The notes under the pieces were generated by a model. The model did not search any database. It was given only the letters and a program-made list of their open reading frames with translations, and was not told the DNA's origin. The translations under genes and the position numbers were made by a program. Below, piece by piece: positions 1 through 7,735 of a DNA stretch of 64,000 nucleotides (the first letter of the stretch is position 1; every line of letters starts with the position of its first letter). Source of the stretch: Stenotrophomonas sp. 278 (GTDB lineage: Bacteria > Pseudomonadota > Gammaproteobacteria > Xanthomonadales > Xanthomonadaceae); contig NZ_RHPP01000002.1 of NCBI RefSeq assembly GCF_003935715.1, forward strand, positions 1-64,000, in the 5' to 3' direction.

Positions 1-184
1 GGCGGGTATGGCAGGCCGTGCAGTCGCCGGCGGCAGCCAGGTAACGGCCCCGCTCGATCAAGGCGGCATCGGGCGCAGGGCCGTCGGCCAGCACCCGGGT
101 CTTGGTGGGAATGAAGGCATACGCCAGTGCCACCAGCAGCACCAGCACCGCAATCGCGACAATCCAGAGGAGCAGCTTTTTCAT
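1..184 (-). CDS. Cytochrome c subunit of a membrane-associated dehydrogenase (5' part only)
   Basis: Only the first 61 codons lie in the window; the rest runs off the left edge. The start (complement of 182-184) gives MKKLLLWIV followed by a hydrophobic stretch of about 20 residues, which is an N-terminal anchor or signal segment. Just before the window edge a c-type heme site CTACH appears. The gene follows the GMC flavoprotein gene by about 10 bases on the same strand. Known three-subunit gluconate, alcohol and glucose dehydrogenases have exactly this set (small Tat subunit, FAD subunit, multiheme cytochrome c), so I infer that it carries electrons from the flavoprotein to quinone or the respiratory chain. 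The number of hemes cannot be seen here. Confidence 0.8.
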   Translation of the reverse strand, partial: MKKLLLWIVAIAVLVLLVALAYAFIPTKTRVLADGPAPDAALIERGRYLAAAGDCTACHTR

Positions 185-194
185 CGGCGTCTCC

Positions 195-1970
195 TCAGGC
201 CTGGACCAGCGGGCCCGGATCGGGCAGGTACTTTTCACGGATGGCGGTCGCCGCCCAGTACGCAAGCCCGCCAACCAGCCCGGTCGGGTTGTAGCCGTTG
301 TTCTGCGGGAACGCATTGGCCCCGATCACGAACACGTTGGAGACATCCCAGCTCTGCAGGTAGCGGTTGAGAGCGGACGTCTTCGGATCGGCACCCATGA
401 TCGCGCCTCCACAGGTGTGCGTGCTCTGGTACTTGGTGATGTTGTAGCGTTCACCATCCTTCTTGGCATCGCCGCTCATCGACAGCGGATTGAGCACCTT
501 GCTCATCTCCAGGGCTTTGCCGACGAAGAACTGCGAGGCCTTGATCTCGTTGGGATGCCAGTCGAAGGTCATGCGCAGCAGCGGCCGCCCGAAGCTGTCC
601 TTGTAGGTCGGGTCCAGGCTGAGGTAGTGCTGGCGGTAGGCCATGCACGCGCCCTGGACCTCGTAGTAAAAGTTATGGCGGAAGTTGTCAGCTGCTGCCT
701 TCTTCCACTGCGCACCCCAGCTCGGCGTGCCGGAAGGCACGTTGATGCCGCGCACCGGGCCGGCACCGGGCTGTCGGGCCCAGACCAGGCCGCCACCGAC
801 GAAGCCGGCCTTGGCGTTGTCCAGCTGGTTGCCGTTGAGGTCGTCCATGGTAGTACCGGCACCGCCGATGCCGATGAAGCCGTTGGCCTGCACGTCCTTG
901 TCGAAGAACAGCACCACGCGGTTGAGGTTCTGGTACGAGTAGTTGCGGCCGACGGTGCCGGTGTTGGATTCCGGGTCGTAGGGCTGGCCGATGTCGGACA
1001 GCAGCATCAGGTGCACGTTGTACAGCTGGAACGCGCATAGCAGCACCAGGTCGGCGGGTTGTTCCACCTCACGACCCTGGGCATCCAGGTAGGTCACGCC
1101 GGTGGCCTTCTTGCCGGTGCTGTCGAGATTGACCTTGAGCACCTGCGAATGGGTGCGCAGCTCGAACTTCGGGCGTTGGCGCAGTACCGGCAGGATGCAC
1201 GCGTTCGGGCTGGCCTTGGAGTAGTTCAGGCAGCCGTAGTCGCTGCAGAAGCCACAGGCGTTGCACGGCCCCAGCTGGCAGCCGTAAGGATTGACGTACG
1301 GACCGGACGCATTGGAGGCTGGAATCGGGTAGGGGTGCCAGCCCATTTCCTTGGCCGCCTTGTAGAACTGCTCACCGCCCAGATAGTTCGGGTTGGGGCC
1401 GAGCGGGTATTCGGCCGAGCGCGAGCCCTCGAACGGATTGCCACCTTCCTGCACCACGCCGTTGATCACACCGGCCTTGCCGGAAGTGCCACACACCAGC
1501 TCGAACATGTGCAGATGCGGTTCCAGCTCGGCATAGGTGACCGGGAAATCCTGGATGGTCATGTCGGCCGGAATGAAGTTCTTGCCATAGCGCTGCTCGA
1601 CATTGCTGCGCAGGATCATGTCCTCCGGCAACGGGCGGAAGTGTGCGCCGGACCAGTGACTGCCGGCTCCGCCAACGCCGGTACCGGGCTTGAACGAGCC
1701 CATCTGACGGTAAGGCACGGCAGTGTCGGACGGCTTGTGACGGATGGTCACGGTTTCCTGCGAAAGGCTCTGCAGGTATCGGCGGTGCACCGAGCCTTCC
1801 AGTTCGTCCACCACCTTGGGGTAGGCGAAGTCGGGTTGCGTGTCGCGGTCGCCGCCGCGTTCCAGCGCGACCACGTTCAAGCCAGCATCGGTGAGTTCCT
1901 TGGCCAGGATCGCCCCGGTCCAGCCCATGCCGACGATGACCGCGTCGACTTTCGGTTTCGTGATTGCCAT
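195..1970 (-). CDS. GMC-family FAD-dependent dehydrogenase, large subunit (gluconate/alcohol/sugar dehydrogenase type)
   Basis: This is a 591-aa GMC oxidoreductase. Near the N-terminus, VDAVIVGMGWTGA is a GxGxxG dinucleotide-binding fold followed by an acidic end (VALERGGD) for FAD ribose. The C-terminal part has the GMC pattern with a histidine in STHTCGGAIMG and NPTGLVGGLAYW closing the FAD domain. Around residues 228-256 is a cysteine-rich patch (GCQLGPCNACGFC and two more Cys) like the region that holds a 3Fe-4S cluster in FAD-glucose dehydrogenases. There is no signal peptide; in such complexes this subunit is co-exported with the Tat-signal partner, whose gene ends 5 bases upstream. The likely reaction is oxidation of a sugar, polyol or sugar acid in the periplasm; the substrate cannot be told from sequence. 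The cytochrome c gene follows at once, so the three form one operon. Confidence 0.88.
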   Translation of the reverse strand: MAITKPKVDAVIVGMGWTGAILAKELTDAGLNVVALERGGDRDTQPDFAYPKVVDELEGSVHRRYLQSLSQETVTIRHKPSDTAVPYRQMGSFKPGTGVGGAGSHWSGAHFRPLPEDMILRSNVEQRYGKNFIPADMTIQDFPVTYAELEPHLHMFELVCGTSGKAGVINGVVQEGGNPFEGSRSAEYPLGPNPNYLGGEQFYKAAKEMGWHPYPIPASNASGPYVNPYGCQLGPCNACGFCSDYGCLNYSKASPNACILPVLRQRPKFELRTHSQVLKVNLDSTGKKATGVTYLDAQGREVEQPADLVLLCAFQLYNVHLMLLSDIGQPYDPESNTGTVGRNYSYQNLNRVVLFFDKDVQANGFIGIGGAGTTMDDLNGNQLDNAKAGFVGGGLVWARQPGAGPVRGINVPSGTPSWGAQWKKAAADNFRHNFYYEVQGACMAYRQHYLSLDPTYKDSFGRPLLRMTFDWHPNEIKASQFFVGKALEMSKVLNPLSMSGDAKKDGERYNITKYQSTHTCGGAIMGADPKTSALNRYLQSWDVSNVFVIGANAFPQNNGYNPTGLVGGLAYWAATAIREKYLPDPGPLVQA

Positions 1971-1975
1971 TCGTT

Positions 1976-2701
1976 TCAGCCCCTGCGCCCTGCCAGATCC
2001 ACCGGTCCCAACGGGTACGCCTTGTCGCGCACCCCGATCCAGTCCAGATAGTCGGCGCGCATGCCCGGGTAGCCGATCATCTTCCAGGCCCCCATGTTGC
2101 GATTGGCCCCGTACTTGGGATCAGCGAAGTAGCCGTTCTTCACCTCGCCGAGCAGGTTGGAGAAGAACAGCTTGCTGGAAATGCCTTCCAGTTCCAGCTT
2201 GCCGCCCTCGGCGGCCTTCAACAGGGTTTCCTGCTGGGCGTGGTCCAGCTCCGCAAAGGTCTTTCCATCGAAGGCCTTTCGACAGTGGGCGTCAAACGCG
2301 CCCAAGCCGATCTTGATGATCTCGCGCAGGGCCAGCTTGCCCTGGTAGCCGAACTCGCTCGGCGCTTCCAGGAACGGCCCCTGCATGTACCAGATCGCGC
2401 CGGCGGCGTACGGGGTCTGCATGTGGCGATCAAGGAACTCGGGTACGCCCGATTCCACGGCACCGGGGCCGGTTTCATCGGATGGAATCAGGCGGTCGCA
2501 GATCGCGGTGACGCAGGTCCATTCGGCGGCGCTGAAGTACTGCGGGGTGTAATCCGGGGCCGGGCCCGCCTGTGTGGGTTCTGCGGTGGTCGGGGTGGGG
2601 CCGCATCCGGGCAGGGCCGCGGCGACGGGAATCAGGGTCAGGCCCTGGAAAAAACGGCGGCGGCTGAGCGTGGGTCCGCTCTTGCCGGATGCATCGGTCA
2701 T
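1976..2701 (-). CDS. Gluconate 2-dehydrogenase subunit 3 family protein (Tat-exported small subunit)
   Basis: I take the start at the complement of 2699-2701 (MTDASGKSG), giving 241 aa. This places the twin-arginine motif SRRRFFQGL near residue 15, followed by a hydrophobic stretch and ALPGCG. The frame stays open 69 bases further upstream, but that extension (MRTRSRQDS) puts the Tat motif too far inside. The mature part resembles the gluconate 2-dehydrogenase subunit 3 family, the small partner that carries the FAD subunit across the membrane. It is the first gene of the minus-strand operon with the GMC flavoprotein and cytochrome c. A LysR gene diverges from it across about 190 bases and is its probable regulator. 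Confidence 0.85.
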   Translation of the reverse strand: MTDASGKSGPTLSRRRFFQGLTLIPVAAALPGCGPTPTTAEPTQAGPAPDYTPQYFSAAEWTCVTAICDRLIPSDETGPGAVESGVPEFLDRHMQTPYAAGAIWYMQGPFLEAPSEFGYQGKLALREIIKIGLGAFDAHCRKAFDGKTFAELDHAQQETLLKAAEGGKLELEGISSKLFFSNLLGEVKNGYFADPKYGANRNMGAWKMIGYPGMRADYLDWIGVRDKAYPLGPVDLAGRRG

Positions 2702-2890
2702 GGTCTGGCTACCTGTGGGGGGTGGCTGGGGCACAGCATGGCGCGAGTCCTGTCGCGACCGCGTGCGCATTCACGTCGGTACGGCCAACCGCTCCCCGGC
2801 AGGCATGAATGGACACATTGTGTGTATGCGAGGCAGTTTCCGGAATGGCAATATCGGAAAGGTACTCTTGCCTGAAAGGAAACATCGCGC

Positions 2891-3811
2891 GTGATCGACG
2901 ACCTGGGGGAGCTGCGCACCTTCGACCGCATCGTGCGCGGCGGCAGTCTTTCCGCTGCCGCCCGCGAGCTGCGGGTGTCGCTGGCGGTGGTGAGCAAACG
3001 GCTTACGGCGCTGGAGCGGCGGCTGCAGGTGCGCCTGCTCAACCGCAGCACGCGGCGCGCCTCATTGACCGACGAAGGCGTGCTGTTCCACGAACATTGC
3101 TGCCGGGTGCTTGAGGCGGTCGACGCCGCTGAAGCGGCGCTGGAGCAACGCCAGGACGTCGTGGCCGGCGTGCTCAAGCTCACCGCACCGAATGGATTCG
3201 GCCGCCGCCATGTGGTGCCGGCGGTGCGCAGCTTCCAGAAGGCGCACCCCGGGGTGCGGGTGCACCTGTCGTTACGTGATGAGCTGATCGACCTGATCGG
3301 AGATGGCGTGGAGCTGGCCCTGCGCTACGGTGCCCTGGATGACTCGCGGCTGGTGGCCCGGGAGCTGGCTCCGAATCGCCGCATTCTGTGTGCGGCACCG
3401 GAGTACCTGCGCCGGCGAGGCGTTCCGCAGCGCATCGAGGACCTGCGTGATCACGATCTGATCGCCTCCGGCAGCCCGCCGGTTACCCAGTGGCTGTTCG
3501 CCGCGCCCGGCGGAACCGTGGCGTTTCCGCTGGAGGCCAGCACCCTGTGCGACGACGGCGACGCGGCCCAGGTACTGGCGGTGCAGGGCGCGGGTATTGC
3601 CCGAAAGTCGATCTGGGATGTTGCCGAGGACCTGCACAGCGGTCGGCTGGTGGAAGTGCTGCCGCACTTCGCGCTGGCTACGTCACCGCTCAGCGCCGTG
3701 CATGGGTCAGGCAAACAGCTGGCTCCTCGCGTGCGGGTGTTTCTGGAACACATGGTGCAGCAGCTGCGGGAATCCGTGGCGTGGCGCTACGCAAACGTAC
3801 CGCTGCGGTAG
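2891..3811 (+). CDS. LysR-family transcriptional regulator
   Basis: This is a 306-aa protein with a GTG start at 2891. The first 60 residues form the winged helix-turn-helix typical of LysR proteins (SLSAAARELRVSLAVVSKR, then LLNRSTRRASLTDEG). The remainder is a substrate-binding-like effector domain containing APNGFGRRHVVPAV and the usual LVARELAPNRR segment. The gene is divergent from the dehydrogenase operon, which is the classic arrangement for a LysR regulator of the neighbouring genes; that link is inference. Its stop codon TAG (3809-3811) is the TAG of a GTAG-headed REP element, so the end of the reading frame is set by the repeat. Confidence 0.9.
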   Translation: MIDDLGELRTFDRIVRGGSLSAAARELRVSLAVVSKRLTALERRLQVRLLNRSTRRASLTDEGVLFHEHCCRVLEAVDAAEAALEQRQDVVAGVLKLTAPNGFGRRHVVPAVRSFQKAHPGVRVHLSLRDELIDLIGDGVELALRYGALDDSRLVARELAPNRRILCAAPEYLRRRGVPQRIEDLRDHDLIASGSPPVTQWLFAAPGGTVAFPLEASTLCDDGDAAQVLAVQGAGIARKSIWDVAEDLHSGRLVEVLPHFALATSPLSAVHGSGKQLAPRVRVFLEHMVQQLRESVAWRYANVPLR

Positions 3812-3829
3812 CGCCGGCCGTTGGCCGAC
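3808..3829 (+). repeat. GTAG-headed REP (SMAG-like) element
   Basis: A 22-base palindromic unit begins with GTAG and carries a CGGCC-GTT-GGCCG hairpin. The same unit occurs at 27094 and 36297. The head GTAG supplies the LysR stop codon. GTAG-headed REPs are characteristic of Stenotrophomonas and relatives. Confidence 0.8.
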
Positions 3830-3892
3830 CTTTCCAGATTTGTGGCCCATATAATCAAATCGGCCATCACCAGTTTCTCTCCAAGGACGGAT

Positions 3893-5284
3893 ATGCCCCA
3901 GGTGCAAACTACATCAGTGCATCGCATCAAGCGTATGTTGGCGTGGCTCGTTGGCATCATCGCCGTGATCGCCATCCCGCTGCTCAGCCTGTTTGTCTAT
4001 TTCGTTGACAAGCCGTGGCGTGAAGGTGTCCTGGATATTCCAGGCGAGTGTCCGCGCTCGTTCGCCGCCTCACCGGTTACCGCGCATGGCGCAAAGATTA
4101 CCGTGGACGCCAACCCGGAGGCCTGCGGCTATGGCTTCGCGGTGCAGCGCGAGCCCGGTAACGTCGCCTATTACACGCTTGAGGTAGAGAAGGGCGTGCT
4201 TGAAGCCGGTGAGATGCGGGTTTCCGTGGTCGCTTTTGACGGCCTTCGCAAACTTGATCGAAACCAGCGAATCCTCCAGGCACCTGCCGACCTTTCGGGG
4301 CTGAGCCTGCCGCTGGATGTGCCGGCGTCGGCGCACTTGATCGAAATCCGTTTTGCGGGCCGCCGGGGTGCGCGGTTCTCCGTTGAGGGCGTGCGTCTCG
4401 TGCCGCATGCCCGTTCGGCGCGTGCGGGTGTCAGTGGCATCGCACTCTACGACGAAGCCATGCAGGTCATCGCCGACAATGCGTACTACGCGCGCCAACT
4501 GCCGGCGGACTTCCGTGAGCGCTGGCGACCGGCGGCGAATGCCACACCCGGCGAAGCGCGCAGCGCGATCAGGCAGGTACTCCGGGCGTTGGGCGATGGG
4601 CACAGTTTTCTGATGGATCCTGCACGCGTGGCGGACCAGCCGCGCATTGCGCAGGCAAGCTTCGTGGCCCCACATTGGATGGTGCTGGAGCCCGGCATCG
4701 GATACCTGGAAATACCGGGCACACGTGCGGGAGATCGTGTGCTGCGGGACCGTTACCGTGACGCTGTCTTGGAAGCGTTGCGCGCTGGTAGCGAGCAGGG
4801 CGTGCAGGGCTGGGTGGTGGATCTGCGCGACAACCGCGGTGGCATCATGTGGCCCATGCTGGCCGGGCTGGAGCCGCTGCTGCGCGGGCAGACGCCGGGC
4901 TACTTCCTGCGTGTCGACGGGAGCCGCGATGCGTGGCGGAATGATACGACGACAGCGTCGACGACTGTTCCTGATCTCGGGCAGGTACCGGTGGCAGTGC
5001 TGATCTCGGGTCGTACCAGCAGCTCGGGGGAAGCCATGGTGGTTGCCTTCCGGGGCCGGGCCAACACCCGCAGCTTTGGTGCGCCGACTTTCGGCGTGCC
5101 GACTGCCAACGCTGGTCATCGGCTCGCCGATGGCACGATGCTGCAGTTGACGGGGGCCTTGTTCGTGGACCGGAACGGGAAGGGCGATGGCAGGTCACTG
5201 GTGCCGGATGAGTCGGTGCGCGAGCTGGGTGTGGGTGACCGTACGCGGCAGGCGGCGGTGGACTGGTTGCGTCAACAACGCTAG
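3893..5284 (+). CDS. S41-family peptidase, membrane-anchored
   Basis: This is a 463-aa protein when started at the ATG at 3893, which has AAGGA about 7 bases upstream. The longer frame begins inside the REP element and is unlikely. Residues 12-38 form one transmembrane segment (LAWLVGIIAVIAIPLLSLF), so the body faces the periplasm. The C-terminal half has S41 (tail-specific protease, C-terminal processing) features: ALGDGHSFLM, VDLRDNRGGIMWPML, and TSSSGEAMVVAF with the probable catalytic Ser. The SSSGEA form resembles nisin-resistance or IRBP-like S41 proteins more than classic Prc. No PDZ domain is obvious. It stands alone between the LysR gene and a small ABM protein; its substrate is unknown. 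Confidence 0.82.
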   Translation: MPQVQTTSVHRIKRMLAWLVGIIAVIAIPLLSLFVYFVDKPWREGVLDIPGECPRSFAASPVTAHGAKITVDANPEACGYGFAVQREPGNVAYYTLEVEKGVLEAGEMRVSVVAFDGLRKLDRNQRILQAPADLSGLSLPLDVPASAHLIEIRFAGRRGARFSVEGVRLVPHARSARAGVSGIALYDEAMQVIADNAYYARQLPADFRERWRPAANATPGEARSAIRQVLRALGDGHSFLMDPARVADQPRIAQASFVAPHWMVLEPGIGYLEIPGTRAGDRVLRDRYRDAVLEALRAGSEQGVQGWVVDLRDNRGGIMWPMLAGLEPLLRGQTPGYFLRVDGSRDAWRNDTTTASTTVPDLGQVPVAVLISGRTSSSGEAMVVAFRGRANTRSFGAPTFGVPTANAGHRLADGTMLQLTGALFVDRNGKGDGRSLVPDESVRELGVGDRTRQAAVDWLRQQR

Positions 5285-5366
5285 TGGATTGATCGTCATC
5301 GGCCGGCGGCGCATCATCAGGGCTCGCACTTGAGGCAGGCATTCCAGGTACGGACTGATTGGCAAG

Positions 5367-5636
5367 ATGAAAACCGCACCCGGACAACGTGACGCGGTGA
5401 TTGCGATACTGCTGGAGGGGACCACTGGCATGCCCGGGTGTCGCAGCTATGTCGTGGCGCGTGATCCTGTTGACGCGGATGCGATATGGATTACCGAGGT
5501 GTGGGACAGTGCGGAGCTGCACCGGGCGTCGTTGGCGCTGCCCGGAGAGCAGGACGCGATTGCCCGGGCCAGGCCGCACATCACCGGGTTTGGTGAGCGG
5601 TTTGAGACGGAGCCGGTTGGGGGTTTCGGGTTGTAG
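5367..5636 (+). CDS. Antibiotic biosynthesis monooxygenase (ABM) domain protein, start uncertain
   Basis: This small protein of the ABM (dimeric alpha-beta barrel) family, related to quinol monooxygenase YgiN, has 89 aa from the ATG at 5367. Recognisable parts are PGQRDAVIAILL, GMPGCRSYVVARD and WITEVWDSAELHRASL. The family normally has about seven more residues at the N-terminus (a first strand such as xYGLIGK), and these are encoded in frame just upstream (5349-5366). The codon where ATG is expected (5346) reads AGG, six bases after a good ribosome site (GAGGCAGG, 5332-5339). The in-frame TGA at 5331 rules out a start further upstream. The gene may therefore start inefficiently or lack its first strand. 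It ends just before a REP hairpin. Confidence 0.65.
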   Translation: MKTAPGQRDAVIAILLEGTTGMPGCRSYVVARDPVDADAIWITEVWDSAELHRASLALPGEQDAIARARPHITGFGERFETEPVGGFGL

Positions 5637-5644
5637 CGTCAAAA

Positions 5645-5668
5645 GCAGCCGGGCAAGCCCGGCTCTAG
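5645..5668 (-). repeat. REP element (TAGAGCC head), bidirectional hairpin
   Basis: The arms AGCCGGGC and GCCCGGCT (5647-5654 and 5657-5664) pair perfectly over 8 bp with an AA loop. On the minus strand it reads CTAGAGCCGGGC, a variant of the GTAGAGCC head. It lies between two convergent genes and could act as a terminator or mRNA 3' end. The TAG of its head is the stop codon of the minus-strand small membrane protein. Confidence 0.75.
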
Positions 5669-5856
5669 GCTACTTTGTCGAGGATCATGGCGACTGAGCA
5701 GCAGCCGGCCATGAACAGCACCAGCGCCGCGCCCCAGCCGGCGGGCAGGCCGCCGCGTCGGCGCAGGCAGAGCTTCAGCAGGCCTACCACGCCGACAGGC
5801 AGGGCCAGCACGAAGCCCAAGGCAAGCCAGATCTGTGCGTCCAATCCCAGCAGCAT
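5665..5856 (-). CDS. Small hypothetical membrane protein
   Basis: This 63-aa protein has two predicted membrane segments: residues about 8-28 (IWLALGFVLALPVGVVGLL) and about 41-60 (WGAALVLFMAGCCSVAMIL). A basic loop (CLRRRGGLP) between them suggests a hairpin with the loop in the cytoplasm. I recognise no family. The last codons and the stop lie in the REP element shared with the convergent ABM gene, so an older C-terminus may have been replaced. Minus-strand neighbours upstream are a histidine kinase gene transcribed towards it, with about 80 bases between. Confidence 0.55.
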   Translation of the reverse strand: MLLGLDAQIWLALGFVLALPVGVVGLLKLCLRRRGGLPAGWGAALVLFMAGCCSVAMILDKVA

Positions 5857-5938
5857 GGCCGTTCCCCTTTCATTGCGACGCCTTGATGGTGGCGGGGCAG
5901 GGGGGAACGCACCTTGATCCGGATCAAACCGCCCGGCG

Positions 5939-7615
5939 TTATCGCGTGGCCTGCGCCAGTGCGCTGGCCAATTGCTTCAGCGAATAGGGTTTGCGCAGCA
6001 GGGTGAAGCCGTGGTTCGGGTCGCTGGCCAGGAGTTCGCTGTAGCCGCTGGTCAGAATGACCGGCAGACCCGGATGGGTGGCGCGGATGCGCCGGGCCAG
6101 CTCCAGGCCATTCACACCTGGCATCACCACATCCGAGAACACCACCTGGAATCTGCCGGCATCACGCGTCAGCTCGGCCAGTGCTTCGGTGGCATTGCGG
6201 GCGAGCACCACGTCGAAATCGAGCTCTGCCAGCGCGCTGGTGGCAAAAGCGGCGACATCCACGTTGTCCTCCACCACCAGCACGGTGAGTCCGGTGCCAC
6301 TGGCCAGGCGGTGCGATGAAGGTGCGGCAGCGCTGGCGGCGGTGGCCAGGGTCATCGGCAGGTACAAGGTGAAGGTCGTGCCTTCGCCCAGCATGCTGCG
6401 CACGTCGACTTCGCCTTCCGATTGCTTGACGAAGCCGAACACCTGGCTCAATCCCAGTCCTGTACCGGCTCCCACGCCCTTCGTGGTGAAGAACGGTTCG
6501 AAGATACGGCTGAGCACGTCTGGTGCAATGCCCTGTCCGCTGTCGCTCACGCTGATGGCGGCATAGTCACCCAGCAGCGGGGCGGACTGTCGCACGGAAG
6601 GAATGGTGCTGACCTTGGAAACGGAAATCGTGACCGTTCCCTGGCCCACGATGGCATCGCGCGCGTTGACGGCGATGTTGATCAGCGACGTATCAAGCTG
6701 ATTGCGATCAAGCAGTACATGCAGGGGGGCCTCCGGCAGAATCACGTCCACGCGGATGCGCGCTCCCAGTACCGTGCTTACGATGTCAGACAGGGCGCGA
6801 ACGCTTTCACGGATGTCGAATACTTCGGGGGAGAGGCTCTGGCGCCGCGAAAAGGCCAGCAGGTGCGAGGTGAGCTTGCCGGCGCGGTCGGCGGCCGAGC
6901 CGATGGCGGTCACATAACGCTGCTGGGGGGCCTCGGCGGCCAGCGTGTGCTGCAGCATGTCAACCGAGCCACCAATCACCTGCAGCAGGTTGTTGAAGTC
7001 ATGCGCCACGCCGCCGGTAAGCTGGCCCATGGTTTCCAGCTTCTGTGCCTGGCGCAGCTGCTCACGTGCGCGCACCAGTTCAAGATGAGCCTCACGCGCC
7101 TGTTCGGTGATGGCTTCCACCTGCCGGGTATGCAGATTCTTCTGCTGCACCTGTTCGGTCTGTTCGCTGACCACGCAGAAGATGCCCGCAACCTCGCCGG
7201 TCAACAGGCGCAGCGGCGAATAGGAAAACGTCCAATAGGTTTCCTTCATCAATCCGTCGCGATCCATCTGCAGCGGCAGATTGCGGAAACTCCGGTGAGT
7301 GCCCGCAAAGGCATGATCGATGGCATCGCTTACGTCTGCCCATACATCGCTCCAGACCTGCGGGAGCGCTGCTCCCATCGCTCCGTGCAGCTTGTTCCCC
7401 AGCAAGGGCAGGTAGGCGTCATTGAAGAAGAACGCCATCTGCTGTTTTCCCCAGGCGAGCCACATCGGCTCCGGCGAGTCGAACAGGGTGGTGAGCAGCA
7501 CCCGCAGTTCGGAGGGTGCCTGTGCCAGTCCTCCGGCTTCGGCCCAGTCGCTGTCCAGCAGCAGACGGTAGGCCAGTTGATCGGGATTGGAGACGGGCAG
7601 GAGGGCGCGGGGCAT
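5939..7615 (-). CDS. Hybrid sensor histidine kinase with C-terminal receiver domain
   Basis: This is a 558-aa soluble kinase when started at MPRALLPV (7615). The frame remains open far upstream, but that part lies antisense to the CocE gene. The N-terminal 150 residues are a PAS-like sensor (MWLAWGKQQMAFFFNDAYLPLL), followed by a short coiled coil. The HisKA box GGVAHDFNNLL has its His near residue 205. The ATPase domain shows N (NIAVNARDAI), G1 (DSGQGIAPD) and G2 (GTGLGLSQVFGF) boxes. The receiver (LTVLVVEDNVDVAAF) has the phospho-acceptor Asp near residue 494 in FSDVVMPG and a Lys in LLRKPYS. There are no membrane segments, so the signal is cytoplasmic. No response regulator with an output domain is adjacent. 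The ribosome site before this start is weak, so the exact start is uncertain. Confidence 0.85.
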   Translation of the reverse strand: MPRALLPVSNPDQLAYRLLLDSDWAEAGGLAQAPSELRVLLTTLFDSPEPMWLAWGKQQMAFFFNDAYLPLLGNKLHGAMGAALPQVWSDVWADVSDAIDHAFAGTHRSFRNLPLQMDRDGLMKETYWTFSYSPLRLLTGEVAGIFCVVSEQTEQVQQKNLHTRQVEAITEQAREAHLELVRAREQLRQAQKLETMGQLTGGVAHDFNNLLQVIGGSVDMLQHTLAAEAPQQRYVTAIGSAADRAGKLTSHLLAFSRRQSLSPEVFDIRESVRALSDIVSTVLGARIRVDVILPEAPLHVLLDRNQLDTSLINIAVNARDAIVGQGTVTISVSKVSTIPSVRQSAPLLGDYAAISVSDSGQGIAPDVLSRIFEPFFTTKGVGAGTGLGLSQVFGFVKQSEGEVDVRSMLGEGTTFTLYLPMTLATAASAAAPSSHRLASGTGLTVLVVEDNVDVAAFATSALAELDFDVVLARNATEALAELTRDAGRFQVVFSDVVMPGVNGLELARRIRATHPGLPVILTSGYSELLASDPNHGFTLLRKPYSLKQLASALAQATR

Positions 7616-7701
7616 GGGCGGGGCAGGTGCGTGAATGGCAGAAGGGTAGCGCGCCGGGTGACCAACGGCATATGGGAACCGCCTGACGCGCGGCGCATAG
7701 T

Positions 7702-7716
7702 TGTTAGAAAATAACA
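7702..7716. promoter_or_regulatory. AT-rich inverted repeat in divergent promoter region
   Basis: TGTTA-GAAAA-TAACA is a perfect 5-bp inverted repeat in the 120-base gap between the kinase (minus) and the CocE-type hydrolase (plus), 20 bases before the hydrolase start. It could be an operator or part of the promoter. No family can be assigned. Confidence 0.3.
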
Positions 7717-7735
7717 CCCTGCAACGAGGTTCTGC

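Noticed and set aside
102-2051. Two long plus-strand frames (102-1040 and 1059-2051)
   Set aside because: Both are antisense to the GMC dehydrogenase, whose protein sequence is clearly conserved.
3821-3892. An upstream TTG start for the S41 peptidase
   Set aside because: It lies inside the REP element, has no ribosome site, and would place a hydrophilic stretch before the membrane anchor. The ATG at 3893 is better supported.
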